64,000 nt of DNA from Paenibacillus sp. JZ16 (GTDB lineage: Bacteria; Bacillota; Bacilli; Paenibacillales; Paenibacillaceae): positions 1,364,001 through 1,428,000 of the forward strand of contig NZ_CP017659.1 in assembly GCF_015326965.1 (NCBI RefSeq). The letters are read 5' to 3'. The translations under genes and the position numbers were made by a program. How positions within the stretch are numbered: position 1 is the first letter of the stretch; each line of letters begins with the position of its first letter. The notes under the pieces were generated by a model. That model was given only the letters and a program-made list of their open reading frames with translations, had not been told where the DNA came from and made no database searches. Of this stretch, positions 8,144-17,374 are shown one piece after another.

Positions 8144-9772
8144 TTATTTGGATTGCATCTCCTGATAAACCTTGGTCCGCTCATCAAGAATCGCCTGGCC
8201 GCCGCTGACCATGTAATCCTTCATCGTAGCTTCGAACACTTTCTCGAAGTCTTCCGGTTTGGCCATCGCCGTCTTTACGATCATCTCTTCGTATTTGGCT
8301 TGGAGGTTCGTGCCGTATTTCGCTTCGGCTTCGATCGGTCGGTCAAAGTTGACCGGCTTAAACGTATCCGTTGCCGCTATTTCGACGGCCTTGCGGTGCA
8401 GATCCTGGAACTTCTCCGGGAAGTTGGTCGTCAGCTTCTCCCGGTTCTGTGCCTCGTCGCCAACAAAGTTACCGTTAGCGATAATGGCAATGTCGCCGGA
8501 GTTGTAAAGACGATCAATCACATCTTGAGGAGCGTCGGTCTTCATGACGGGAATGCCGTCCACCATTTCATAGTTTTCGCCTTCCACCCCGTTTTGCAGA
8601 GCCAGCAGATTGGCTGGATCGGCCATCCAATTCAGGTATTTAATCGCTTCCACAGCATGGCTGCTTGTTTTCGGAATCATGATATACATGCCGTTTGGCG
8701 CATATTCGGGCTTCGCGCGCTTGCCTTCGGAGTTGGTGAATGGATCGATCGGTTCCAGTTTGGCATCCGGCTGGTTTTTCAGCAGCGTATCATAGGTGCC
8801 GTCCGCGTAGTACAAGTTCGGATAATCCTCTGTCAGGAAGCCAGTGAGGCCATTCGTTACATCCTGGGTCAGCTGCTTCTTGTCTTCGTCCAAACTGAAG
8901 TCACGGCTGATCAGCCCCTCATTGTACAGCTTGTTGAAGAATTGAAGCGCATCCTTAAAGCCGGGAAGCAGGGTCGGATAGTCATTGGCTCCGAGCTTTT
9001 GGAGCTGGGTGTACTTCTGTTCTTCCGTGGTCGGCTGGATAAAGGACCAGATTAACGGATCGTATTGAGCCGGTTCGATTGTCATGCCGAAAGGAATGAC
9101 CTTGCCGCCGGTTTCGCCCGGATCCTTTTCTTTAAAGGCTTTCAAGACCTCGTACAGATCATCCGTGGTTTGTGGCACGTCCATGCCGAGCTTCTCTAAC
9201 CAGTCGGTACGGATAAAGGAAGAATACTTACCCAGGAAAGCCCGCTTTCCAGGAACGGCAAACTGTTTGCCCATGTACTGGCCGTAACTCATCGCGTCCT
9301 CATCGAGGAATTCCTTCAGGTTCGGACCGTGCTCGTTGATCAGATCGGTCAGCTCCGTCAGTCCGCCCTGCTCCGCGTAGCGATTGAAGGTAGGGGTGTC
9401 GTACGTAAAAACAATATCCGGCACGTTGCCGCCGCTGGCCATCAGAACGTTCAGCTTCTTGATCTCCTCCGAACGGGGTACCGGTACAAATTCCATCTTA
9501 ATGTTGTTAGGAGTTCCAAAGTTGTCCTGGATGTATCTCGTTAGGTAGCTGTCGGTTATGGTGTATGGCTTCGGTGTATTGCCGCGATCAAATATTTCGA
9601 CCTTCAGCGTGACCTGCTTACCATCCTTAGAGCCGGAATCTCCGCTTCCGCTTGAAGTATTGGTGCTGCCGCCCGAGTCTGATGAACACCCGGATAATAC
9701 GACCGTTCCAGCCAATAGCATGACGAGCGAGAGCTTTGCGAGCTTGCCCCATTTTTTCTTGCTTGCCGCCAT
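8144..9772 (-). CDS. Extracellular oligosaccharide-binding lipoprotein, LplA/YtcQ type
   Basis: 542 residues. A lipoprotein signal with lipobox LSGC at about residues 26-29 is followed by a Ser/Gly linker, then a long family-1-type solute-binding fold. This is the large binding-protein class (about 500-560 residues) that pairs with LplB/LplC permeases and binds oligosaccharides on the outer face of the membrane. The start is supported by AAAAGGGGATG seven bases upstream. It is the first gene of the importer operon, with a well-formed promoter and an operator-like palindrome upstream. The ligand is inferred, from the downstream uronyl hydrolase and toroid enzyme, to be a uronate-containing oligosaccharide. 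Confidence 0.9.
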   Translation of the reverse strand: MAASKKKWGKLAKLSLVMLLAGTVVLSGCSSDSGGSTNTSSGSGDSGSKDGKQVTLKVEIFDRGNTPKPYTITDSYLTRYIQDNFGTPNNIKMEFVPVPRSEEIKKLNVLMASGGNVPDIVFTYDTPTFNRYAEQGGLTELTDLINEHGPNLKEFLDEDAMSYGQYMGKQFAVPGKRAFLGKYSSFIRTDWLEKLGMDVPQTTDDLYEVLKAFKEKDPGETGGKVIPFGMTIEPAQYDPLIWSFIQPTTEEQKYTQLQKLGANDYPTLLPGFKDALQFFNKLYNEGLISRDFSLDEDKKQLTQDVTNGLTGFLTEDYPNLYYADGTYDTLLKNQPDAKLEPIDPFTNSEGKRAKPEYAPNGMYIMIPKTSSHAVEAIKYLNWMADPANLLALQNGVEGENYEMVDGIPVMKTDAPQDVIDRLYNSGDIAIIANGNFVGDEAQNREKLTTNFPEKFQDLHRKAVEIAATDTFKPVNFDRPIEAEAKYGTNLQAKYEEMIVKTAMAKPEDFEKVFEATMKDYMVSGGQAILDERTKVYQEMQSK

Positions 9773-9879
9773 AGTTACATCCCCTTTTCTTATTTTGATA
9801 TTGCCCTACTGTTCGCGCCGTTCTCTTAATTGAATATATCCTGCGGATACATCCCTGCGCTGTTTTGGGATCCATTCAT

Positions 9880-9894
9880 GTAAGCGCTTAACCC
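9880..9894. promoter_or_regulatory. LacI-type operator candidate at the module A promoter
   Basis: On the minus strand this reads GGGTTAAGCGCTTAC, nearly identical to the site at 2200. It lies just downstream of the -10 box of the promoter at 9908-9936, where a bound repressor would block initiation or early elongation. Confidence 0.55.
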
Positions 9895-9907
9895 GTGGGG
9901 TGTCCTC

Positions 9908-9936
9908 AGTATGCCTCAGAGGCCCGGGTATGACAA
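9908..9936 (-). promoter_or_regulatory. Sigma-A-type promoter of the module A importer operon
   Basis: On the minus strand, -35 TTGTCA and -10 CATACT are separated by exactly 17 bases, with the binding-protein start about 130 bases downstream. The 446-base gap 9773-10218 holds this promoter, the operator at 9880 and a hairpin near 10150; no gene was seen in it. Confidence 0.6.
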
Positions 9937-10120
9937 TAAACCAAATTCCAAACCCCAGAATGCGCATGGTTACACGGTTTCTCGGTTTAGCAATGACTAT
10001 TTTCGCATCATAAACCGTTTTCATACGATCGCCTTAAACCTTGCTGCATCCACGGTTTGTTCCGTATGTTGAACGTCCCGCTAAATGAAGCCCCAGGCTT
10101 GAAATTTGCCGTGCATATGC

Positions 10121-10167
10121 AAAAATACGAAACGGGTGCTGCTCCCAATCGGAAACTTCTGCACCCG
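10121..10167 (-). terminator. Possible terminator of the AraC-type sensor gene
   Basis: On the minus strand CGGGTGC and GCACCCG pair around a 21-base loop and are followed shortly by a run ending in ATTTTT. The long loop and broken T-tract make it a modest call, but the placement, about 50 bases after the stop at 10219, fits. Confidence 0.45.
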
Positions 10168-10218
10168 CTTCTTGATAAACTATAGTCATAAACTGCTTTC
10201 GCAATCCAAGCCGCTCGT

Positions 10219-12471
10219 TTATGATCCCGGCTCCATACCAGGAGACGGCTTCATCTTCAGCTTGCGGTAATCTCCCGGCGTCACACCGGCCGTCCGTTTG
10301 AACACCCGCCCGAACGTAATGGCGTTTGCATACCCGATTTTCTCCGCAATTTCCTGTATGGAGAACTCGGTCTCCGCCAGCAGCTCCTCCGCCCGCTTCA
10401 TCCGCAGCTGAACCAGGAAATCAACGAACTTCATATCGTATTCCATTTTAAACAGATAGCTTGCGTATTTGCCTGAAATCTGAAAACGGTCGCTAAGATG
10501 CTTTAGGGACAAATCCGGATCTTCAAAATGCTCTTCGATATAGTGCTTCATCTCACTGATCATGGCCCGGTAGCTTTTGGTTTCACTGAGCGCAACGTAA
10601 GTACGGTAAGTTTCCGTTAGTTGATCGCTGATCCTGCTCTGGAGCTCCTCCAGGGTCGCTGCTCCCGCCAGCATATGGTCCTTGCTCTCCGAAAGCTGAT
10701 CCCGCAGCTCGCCGGATAACACCCCAACCTCCCGGGACAGCAGCTGAAGCATGCTGTTGACCAGAGAACGGATGATGTCGTCCTTCAGCCGCTCCTCCTT
10801 GAACGAAACGAACATATCCTGCAGACGGGTTCTCCAGCCATCGTTATTTAAGCGAAAGTCCTTGACCAGCTCCGAAATTTCCGTCAGATAAGGAAGCAGG
10901 TGGCTTAAATCCTCCTTGGACAGCTCATCGCCAATCAGGACGCCATGATCCCCCATTACCAGTCTATAACCGAGCGCCTCCGAGGCGGAGCGGTACGAGG
11001 CCCCGATCTCATGAAGCCCGGTGACCGTACTGCCCAGCCCGAAGCTCATAGGCAGGCGAAGCTTTTCCTCAACCCAGCCGCGGCATTCCTCAGCGGCATG
11101 GATCAGGGCCGGACGAGTCTCGTCTTTTACCTCCGGCAGCGCGATCAGAATACCGACGCGGCTGCCGGAGATCCACTCGAGCCAGCTGTTGAAGCCGGCA
11201 TTGCGTGAAAGCTCCTGGAACACGTTCATCAAGGCAAACTTCAACACATTCTGGTCCCGAGCGGTATGAACATCCTGAAAGCCGCTGTAATCATTGATTT
11301 CACCCAGCATCATAACGTAGCCAACCGGTTGTTCCGGCAGCGCCATCGGGGTCAGCTCGCTCATCCGCGATTGCAGCTCTTCCTCGTGCTTCTGCCCGCC
11401 GATCAGGTCCATAAACAGCTGACTGCGCTGAAGCTGGAGATTCTCGTCCTGCTTTTTGTCATAATCCATGGACCTGTTGATCAGGCTTTCAAGCGCGCTG
11501 TCGATCACGGATAATTCATCCTTGGCCGCCTGCGGCATGTTCAGCTGAATGGATTCTATGCGGTTCATCATGGCTTTGATCGGCTGATAATTCCGCCTGC
11601 TAATATATATGATGTAAATAACGGCAAGCACCACGGTCACGAACCCGATGACGATCCAGATATAGGATACGACCGACACCCAGGCATAGAGCTGGCCCGC
11701 ACGGAGACCGCTTTCAAAAGTCCAACCCAGCTGTTCCGATTGCAGCGTTGTCAGCACCTTGCCTTCTTTGGCCCGGTTATCCTCTCCGGTCTGGGATGCT
11801 ATGAAGATCAGCTCCCCGCTGGAATCCAGAATGTTTAAAAAGGAAACGCTGTCATTTATCATCGGATTGATCATCTGCTCCAACCGGTACATGCTGACGT
11901 TTATCACCAGCAGCCCCTGGCTTCCGAAGGGGAGCGGCAAATTTTTGTACATGGAAATGACCTGCTTCGGTTCGTTCTCCCCGAGACCCGTCATGGAGCG
12001 TACGGCCGACCAGCCCCGATAATCGTGCTCCTTCACGGCGTGCTCGATAAATGAACGGTCCGGAAACGTCGAGAGGGAGCTCTGTCCGCTGGTAGTCAGC
12101 ACGGACTGATCCGAATGACGGTACAAATAGACCGATTCAATCATGCTACTGTCCGTTTGCAGAACGCGAAGTCGTTTCACCAGCGAGTACATCAGATTTT
12201 GGTCGGATGACGGGGTACTGAACAGATAGCTGGAGTATAGGGAACTCGTCTCCACTTCGTTCAGCACGTTCATCTCAATTGCATGGATGGAGCGGTCAAG
12301 GTCTTCCATAATAAATCTCGTGGATATCCCGTTCGCCTTGGCTGCTTCTTCGCGTGAAGCCTCATTAAACATAATGAAAGAAAGAAATACGATAATGGTA
12401 ATGGTGATAAGGAAAATGGGAAAATAGGAAAGAAGCAGCTTGCGATACCAGTTTTGCTGCAAAGAGGTCAT
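10219..12471 (-). CDS. Membrane-anchored AraC-family transcriptional regulator with extracellular sensor
   Basis: 750 residues. A membrane helix at about 11-35, an extracellular region to about 262 and a second helix at about 262-292 are followed by a HAMP-like linker, a cytoplasmic middle region and a C-terminal AraC DNA-binding domain (last 100 residues, two helix-turn-helix units ending GVTPGDYRKL). This is the YesS/YtdP type of one-component sugar sensor, which usually activates the neighbouring Lpl-type importer operon. There is no kinase or receiver domain. Start: the ATG at 12471 abuts AAAGGA, whereas the in-frame TTG at 12462 has a 9-base spacer and may be the real start. An operator-like element lies upstream at 12486. 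Confidence 0.9.
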   Translation of the reverse strand: MTSLQQNWYRKLLLSYFPIFLITITIIVFLSFIMFNEASREEAAKANGISTRFIMEDLDRSIHAIEMNVLNEVETSSLYSSYLFSTPSSDQNLMYSLVKRLRVLQTDSSMIESVYLYRHSDQSVLTTSGQSSLSTFPDRSFIEHAVKEHDYRGWSAVRSMTGLGENEPKQVISMYKNLPLPFGSQGLLVINVSMYRLEQMINPMINDSVSFLNILDSSGELIFIASQTGEDNRAKEGKVLTTLQSEQLGWTFESGLRAGQLYAWVSVVSYIWIVIGFVTVVLAVIYIIYISRRNYQPIKAMMNRIESIQLNMPQAAKDELSVIDSALESLINRSMDYDKKQDENLQLQRSQLFMDLIGGQKHEEELQSRMSELTPMALPEQPVGYVMMLGEINDYSGFQDVHTARDQNVLKFALMNVFQELSRNAGFNSWLEWISGSRVGILIALPEVKDETRPALIHAAEECRGWVEEKLRLPMSFGLGSTVTGLHEIGASYRSASEALGYRLVMGDHGVLIGDELSKEDLSHLLPYLTEISELVKDFRLNNDGWRTRLQDMFVSFKEERLKDDIIRSLVNSMLQLLSREVGVLSGELRDQLSESKDHMLAGAATLEELQSRISDQLTETYRTYVALSETKSYRAMISEMKHYIEEHFEDPDLSLKHLSDRFQISGKYASYLFKMEYDMKFVDFLVQLRMKRAEELLAETEFSIQEIAEKIGYANAITFGRVFKRTAGVTPGDYRKLKMKPSPGMEPGS

Positions 12472-12485
12472 TCCTTTCTCTTCCA

Positions 12486-12521
12486 GGTTAAGCGTTTTAC
12501 TTATGCTTGTCCTTTATTGTA
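12486..12521 (-). promoter_or_regulatory. Promoter -10 and operator-like element of the AraC-type sensor gene
   Basis: A -10 hexamer TACAAT (minus strand, 12516-12521) has no good -35. Just downstream, at 12486-12500, is GTAAAACGCTTAACC, a one-armed variant of the GGTTAAGCGCTTAA palindrome found at the module A promoter and upstream of iolD. The same placement relative to -10 suggests the same repressor. Confidence 0.4.
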
Positions 12522-12580
12522 GCACGGCTTTGTCCCCCACTGGAAGAGGGATGTCTTTAAAGGAAGAACTCCTGCAACGC

Positions 12581-12610
12581 AAAACCAAAAAGCCGCGAAT
12601 CCCCGCGGCT
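12581..12610 (-). terminator. Intrinsic terminator of the Gfo/Idh oxidoreductase gene
   Basis: On the minus strand AGCCGCG and CGCGGCT pair around a 6-base loop, followed by TTTTTGGTTTT. It lies about 95 bases after the stop of the gene at 12706. Confidence 0.75.
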
Positions 12611-12705
12611 CCTTGTACCCTATATGTTTTTGTTCCCCAGACAACACATTCCTGTGCAAGCCATCCTCCAGCCAAGGCTAGAGTTGTATGAAAATGCCGC
12701 CGAAA

Positions 12706-13755
12706 CTACTCACTTGTTCCCTTCATGAACTCCGATATCATGACTTTCTGTCCCGTCTTGGCACTCTCCAAGGCAGCCAGCACCATCGCCATGCTGTAGA
12801 CGTTGTCGCTGCAATCCGTCTCCGGCTTGATGCCCGCTTCGAGGGCATGAAACATATGTTCCAGGCAGCCATGATGTCCGGTCTTCTCCATGACGGGCAG
12901 CGTTCCTTCCGTCCGTTCATACCTCCGTATGAAATTTCCTGATTGATCCCCTTCCGCCACGAACTCCGCATAAATCTCATCATGACCGTCCCAGATTGCC
13001 GTTCCTCTCTCTCCCGTTACGCGCCATGCGGCCTCCCAGGAGGTCTGAGCACCTTCGGCACACCAGGAACCGCGGTAATTGAACACGGAGCCGTCCGACA
13101 TTTCATAGATGCATATCGCCATCGCGTTACCGGCATACCAGGACCCCGGCGGGTTAAACTCCTGACAGTACACGGATACCGGATTGGCTCCGCTGATCAT
13201 TCGGGCCTGGTCGAAGGTGTGAATGGCCATGTCGAGCAGCAATGGACTGTCCATCAGGTCCCGAAACCCGCCGAAATGGGCGCCCAGAAAAAAATCCGCC
13301 CCAATGAAACCGGGTTTTCCAATCGCGCCGCTATCAATCAAATCCTTGAACGCCCTAATTCGCGGGTCAAATCGGCGGTTTTGCATGACGGCATGCGTTC
13401 TGCCCACAGACTCGGCCAGCTTCACGATATCCAGGCATTCCGTCATCGATTCCGCTAACGGTTTTTCGCTGAATACATGGCACCCGTGCTTAAGCGCTGC
13501 CGTGCTAATCCCATAGTGGCTGGCCGGAATGGTCACATCAAATACGATATTCGCTCCGCTTGAAGTAAGAGCCTCCGTAATATTTGTATAGATGGGACAA
13601 GAAAGCCCATGCCGATCGGCAAATGCCTGTGCAAACTTTTCCTGGATATCCACGAGGCCCACGATTTCAACGTCCTCACGCCCTTTTGCATATTCCGCCC
13701 ATGTATTCGCCATACTGCCGCATCCTGCTATCACAACTTTAAATGTCGTGTTCAT
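12706..13755 (-). CDS. Gfo/Idh/MocA-family NAD(P)-dependent oxidoreductase
   Basis: 349 residues. The N-terminal Rossmann domain carries GCGSMANTWA, the nucleotide-binding glycine motif, and the family's EKPLAE stretch. The C-terminal half is the alpha/beta substrate domain. Such enzymes oxidise or reduce the ring carbons of sugars, inositols or uronates. The substrate is not evident; its position between two uronate-oligosaccharide modules and near iolDE makes a released monosaccharide or an inositol likely. The start is supported by AGGGGGAG. The gene is transcribed divergently from an AraC-family regulator at 13947, with a palindromic element in the shared interval. Confidence 0.88.
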   Translation of the reverse strand: MNTTFKVVIAGCGSMANTWAEYAKGREDVEIVGLVDIQEKFAQAFADRHGLSCPIYTNITEALTSSGANIVFDVTIPASHYGISTAALKHGCHVFSEKPLAESMTECLDIVKLAESVGRTHAVMQNRRFDPRIRAFKDLIDSGAIGKPGFIGADFFLGAHFGGFRDLMDSPLLLDMAIHTFDQARMISGANPVSVYCQEFNPPGSWYAGNAMAICIYEMSDGSVFNYRGSWCAEGAQTSWEAAWRVTGERGTAIWDGHDEIYAEFVAEGDQSGNFIRRYERTEGTLPVMEKTGHHGCLEHMFHALEAGIKPETDCSDNVYSMAMVLAALESAKTGQKVMISEFMKGTSE

Positions 13756-13789
13756 GCTTGTTAACTCCCCCTGAATACGTCATATTGTC

Positions 13790-13802
13790 GTAAACCGCTT
13801 AC
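13790..13802. promoter_or_regulatory. Palindromic operator candidate between divergent genes
   Basis: GTAAACCGCTTAC is a near-palindrome with the CG-centred AANCGNTT core common to LacI/CcpA-family sites. It lies 35 bases upstream of the Gfo/Idh start and about 145 bases upstream of the AraC gene. It resembles but does not match the GGTTAAGCGCTTAA sites. Confidence 0.4.
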
Positions 13803-13946
13803 AAATCTTTTTCCTAACACGTTGTCATCATTCCGATATTGGCTTATTGTAAGTGAAGCAACTTCATTATAATGGCGGAACTCAACATTTTCTCTATACA
13901 ACCTTGTGCATTACCACTCTAATCTTGCGGTTCGAGGTGAATTCGC

Positions 13947-14834
13947 TTGTCCAATCCAAGAGAGCTTCATGAGAATACGAGACTTGACTACAAAGCTTAT
14001 CCCGTGCAGGTATTTCATAACTTCTGCTCCCATGCCAAAATGAAAGACTGTATCCTGTATCTCCACTGGCATGAGCACTTTGAGATCATTAGCATGCGCC
14101 AAGGACACGCGGTATTCCATATTGATACAACTCCGTATGACGTAAAGGCCGGGGAAGTCATTATCATCCCCGGCGGCAGCCTTCACGTGGGATATGCGCT
14201 TGAAGATGGCGACGTACGATTTGATTGTGTCGTGGTGAATGCATCCCTCTTTAACGATTTCCTTCATGATCCGATTCATGCGCGTTATGTCGCTCCCTAT
14301 ATGGAAGGCCGGCTCCGTTTCCCCGTCAAGCCTGCCGAGAGCCACCCAGCTGGCGCAGACTGCTATCCGCTGTTGGATGAAGTCATTGAAGAGCTTGTAA
14401 CGCGTCGTCCAGCCTATGAGCTTGTAGCCAAGTCCAAGCTGTACACCCTGTTCGTTCTGCTGGCGCGCACATTCATGCCCGCACCGTTCACGGAGAAGAC
14501 GGCCGAGCCGTATTTTGCGAATCGGGACCGTTATAAAACACTCATTCAACACATCGAGAGCAACATCGGCGAGAAATTGTCGGTTGAGGCCGCCGCGGCG
14601 GCGGTCGGTTTGAATCCGTTTCATTTTTGCAAAATGTTCAAGCGTTTAACAGGGCGCACATTCGTGGATTACGTCAATCTAACCCGAATGAATGAAGCGG
14701 AGAAGCTGCTTCGTGAAGGGACTTTAACCATCACCGAGATTGCCGGCATCGTCGGCTGCAGCAACCCGAATTATTTTACCAAGCTGTACAAACAGTACAA
14801 GGGCATGACACCTTCCCAGGCTAGACTGTTATAA
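13947..14834 (+). CDS. AraC-family regulator with N-terminal cupin domain
   Basis: 295 residues. The N-terminal 150 form a cupin-type sensor with HWHEHFEI at about 40-47, the usual start of the AraC-binding cupin. The C-terminal 100 contain two helix-turn-helix units ending in YKQYKGMTPSQAR. It is a cytoplasmic sugar-responsive regulator. The most likely target is the divergent Gfo/Idh gene. The start is a TTG preceded by GAGGTGA at 8-base spacing. There is no membrane segment, unlike the other AraC protein at 10219. Confidence 0.9.
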   Translation: MSNPRELHENTRLDYKAYPVQVFHNFCSHAKMKDCILYLHWHEHFEIISMRQGHAVFHIDTTPYDVKAGEVIIIPGGSLHVGYALEDGDVRFDCVVVNASLFNDFLHDPIHARYVAPYMEGRLRFPVKPAESHPAGADCYPLLDEVIEELVTRRPAYELVAKSKLYTLFVLLARTFMPAPFTEKTAEPYFANRDRYKTLIQHIESNIGEKLSVEAAAAAVGLNPFHFCKMFKRLTGRTFVDYVNLTRMNEAEKLLREGTLTITEIAGIVGCSNPNYFTKLYKQYKGMTPSQARLL

Positions 14835-14930
14835 ACCCTGATTTCAGAATCAATCCTTTGCGAACTATATCCCGGCCCATGATCTCTACGAGAACGGTAA
14901 CTGTATCCATCAGCATTGTGAATATGCATA

Positions 14931-14978
14931 AAAAAAGACTCAACATCCAGCTGCTTGCGCTGAAGTTGAGTCTATTTT
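14931..14978. terminator. Bidirectional terminator between AraC gene and lyase operon
   Basis: AGACTCAAC (14936-14944) and GTTGAGTCT (14965-14973) form a perfect 9-bp stem with an A-run on the left and a T-rich stretch on the right. It can end both the plus-strand AraC gene and the long minus-strand module B operon. Confidence 0.75.
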
Positions 14979-15004
14979 CTAAATCGAAACAGCACCTCTA
15001 AGAG

Positions 15005-17374
15005 TTAATATGCCTTAGGCACCTCGACCTTTCTTGTGTTCCCATCCTCATTCGTGAAATAGATATGAACTCCATGGTCCTGATCATCCAGGAAATATGA
15101 GACATATTTATTCTCATCCGCCTTCATGGGAACCAGGAGGGTCGCGATGCGATGGCTTGCCGCAGATTTCGTTTCAGCATGCAGATGCCACTGGTTATCC
15201 AGCCCATCGATTTCATCGGGATCGACATCGATGAACTGATTATGCTGATTCAGCGACAAGTCGCCGGATGAACTGTACACGAATCGCCCTTCCATTTCCG
15301 CTTTGCTGCCCAACACTCGAAACGTCTGCCCCGACAGCTTCATCCGGTTCAGAGTATGAAACAGCCACTCGATGCTGGCTGGCTTGGCGAGATCCACCGT
15401 ATCCACAATGACAAAATATGATTCGTCAAAAAAATAGATCTCGCGCACATACCGCTCAAGATAAGGGACATTCTCCAGGTAGGCCTGCGTAGCGTTCATA
15501 CGGGTATACCCGTACCCTGGTGACGCGTCAACTTGCTCCACCTTCCCGCTGGCCTCGATGCAGAGCACCTTGTCTTTTCCCGCATACTGCCCATGGCCAT
15601 CGATGAGAATATTGTTCGTGGAACGCGTCTGCCTCCGCCAATTCATATGCATCGTGCTTCCAAAAGCGATATAATATCCACTCTCGATAGCGAGAGGTTC
15701 GCCGAATGCGTGCAGCAGGAATCCGTTCTGGTCACCGTGACTGTGGCTCATGGAGCCGTAACGGCTGCTCTTTGCCAGCAGCATGATATGTTCATCCGGA
15801 TCATCCATCCGGTGATGCATCGCCACCCAGTCAATATCCCGGAACCATTTGACGGATTGGATGGTCCCCTCCTTCGCTTCCGAAGCGTTATCGGAAGAAA
15901 ACGGAACGGTAACAGAAGGAGCAACAGCCTCCACTTGAGGGTAATCATGCCGGTACAGCATATCGTCAAATCGGAAATCCCACCAGCCGTAATTGTAAAA
16001 CTTGGTGTCGGCGTCCGTATCCGCTTTGGCTACTTGTTCATAATACCACTGATATAATCCGTTGCCTGTAATGCCTGCAAACTGGCGAATATTGAAAGCC
16101 GTCTTCAGACTAACGGGTTCGCCTAGATAGGACTGGTCTCCGAAGCTGGCCCGTATCGTGTCCGGGCTGCTGCAGTAGAGCGGAAAGTCGCCCGTGCGCC
16201 CAAAGAACGGCCGTTTAAAGAAATCAATCGATACGTAGCTGCGAATGAGATTAAGCGCATCTATCACAAACGCCATGCCGGTTGTCCAATAGAGCGGCCC
16301 CTCGGCCCAGCCTCCATCTTCTCCGCCCCAAGGCGAATAGAGGCAGGCGTAGTATTCCAGCGTGTAATCCAGCCATGTCTGTGCCTCGGCCTCTTCATGC
16401 AGCATGGCAATGCAGGCTGGGACAAACACGGAGGACAACGAACGAACAGCATGGCTGTCATAGGGGACATGATGGATTTTCGAGCGCTCCATCACATGGA
16501 AGGCCACCTGCTCCGTACGTCGCAGAAGAGCTCCCCTGACGAGATCCATCTCCTCTGCGGTGAGGTAATCGTGGAGCCAGTCGTATCCCCATGCGAGTGC
16601 ACCAACCATCCGAAACGCAGCTTCATCGTTATAATCCCTGGACGTTGTACCTTCCGTATCCCACCGGGCCGCGTGAAGCAGCCACGACTTCGCTTTGGCT
16701 ATCAAAGCATCATCCTGCAAAATGACCCCTGCCACGCTTAAGTGCCGGATGACATACAGCGTTTCTTGGCAATCCATGTACATTTTTCTCCACAGCTTCG
16801 CGACACGCTTATTGCCGGGATAACGTTCCGGTTCCGGAATTAACGGCTTATCCAGCCACGGAATGACCGATTTCTCGTAAAAAGCGCGCCAGCCGCAGTA
16901 ATCATCATCCTGACGTAAATGTTCACGGAACGCCGCCACTCCCTTCTCATCCAGCCATAACCGCGGATGCCCGGTATTCGTGCGTTCATAGCGATCCCCA
17001 CGGTCAGGCAGGGGAGTCTCAGGGAGGCCCTCCGGAACATGAAACATTCGGGATTGGCTCCATGAAGAACGGTTAAGGGCAGCGTCCGTCGTATCCTCCC
17101 CTTGTTCCCCGGTCAGCAAGGCATAGCGCCAATAATAAGTACCTGCCTCCAGAGGGTGATCCGGAGTGTATAAGTTATAGGGAATCGGCGAAATTGTCGT
17201 TGTCGCCTCCGTTTCATACGAGGGTGAGGTCGAAATCTGCAGCATATAACGGTCGTTCTCCAGCTGTCCCGGCATCCAGGTGAAACGGGGAGGATTCTCA
17301 AGCAGCTTACTCTCTTCATCCGGTTGATATGGCACGGACAACAATCCGCTTTTCGGTTCAAACAAGGTTTTCAT
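15005..17374 (-). CDS. Heparinase II/III-family polysaccharide lyase, heparinase II-like with DUF4962-type N-terminus
   Basis: 789 residues. The first 110 (from RFTWMPGQ) look like the beta-sandwich N-domain found before heparinase II-type toroids. The toroid spans about 130-470 with HHVPYDSH at 301-308 and GGWAEGPLYW at 354-363. A C-terminal sandwich contains SHSHGDQN at 543-550. These His and Tyr clusters match the positions of catalytic residues in heparin lyase II. Such lyases cleave uronate-containing chains by beta-elimination, leaving an unsaturated uronyl end. With no signal peptide it is cytoplasmic. The ATG at 17374 lies inside the end of the upstream gene (17-base overlap), with AAGGAGAGGG six bases before it. 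Last gene of the operon. Confidence 0.85.
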   Translation of the reverse strand: MKTLFEPKSGLLSVPYQPDEESKLLENPPRFTWMPGQLENDRYMLQISTSPSYETEATTTISPIPYNLYTPDHPLEAGTYYWRYALLTGEQGEDTTDAALNRSSWSQSRMFHVPEGLPETPLPDRGDRYERTNTGHPRLWLDEKGVAAFREHLRQDDDYCGWRAFYEKSVIPWLDKPLIPEPERYPGNKRVAKLWRKMYMDCQETLYVIRHLSVAGVILQDDALIAKAKSWLLHAARWDTEGTTSRDYNDEAAFRMVGALAWGYDWLHDYLTAEEMDLVRGALLRRTEQVAFHVMERSKIHHVPYDSHAVRSLSSVFVPACIAMLHEEAEAQTWLDYTLEYYACLYSPWGGEDGGWAEGPLYWTTGMAFVIDALNLIRSYVSIDFFKRPFFGRTGDFPLYCSSPDTIRASFGDQSYLGEPVSLKTAFNIRQFAGITGNGLYQWYYEQVAKADTDADTKFYNYGWWDFRFDDMLYRHDYPQVEAVAPSVTVPFSSDNASEAKEGTIQSVKWFRDIDWVAMHHRMDDPDEHIMLLAKSSRYGSMSHSHGDQNGFLLHAFGEPLAIESGYYIAFGSTMHMNWRRQTRSTNNILIDGHGQYAGKDKVLCIEASGKVEQVDASPGYGYTRMNATQAYLENVPYLERYVREIYFFDESYFVIVDTVDLAKPASIEWLFHTLNRMKLSGQTFRVLGSKAEMEGRFVYSSSGDLSLNQHNQFIDVDPDEIDGLDNQWHLHAETKSAASHRIATLLVPMKADENKYVSYFLDDQDHGVHIYFTNEDGNTRKVEVPKAY

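Noticed and set aside
9806..10024. 72-codon frame in the gap upstream of the module A binding protein
   Set aside because: It covers the promoter and operator, lacks a ribosome binding site and has no recognisable similarity.
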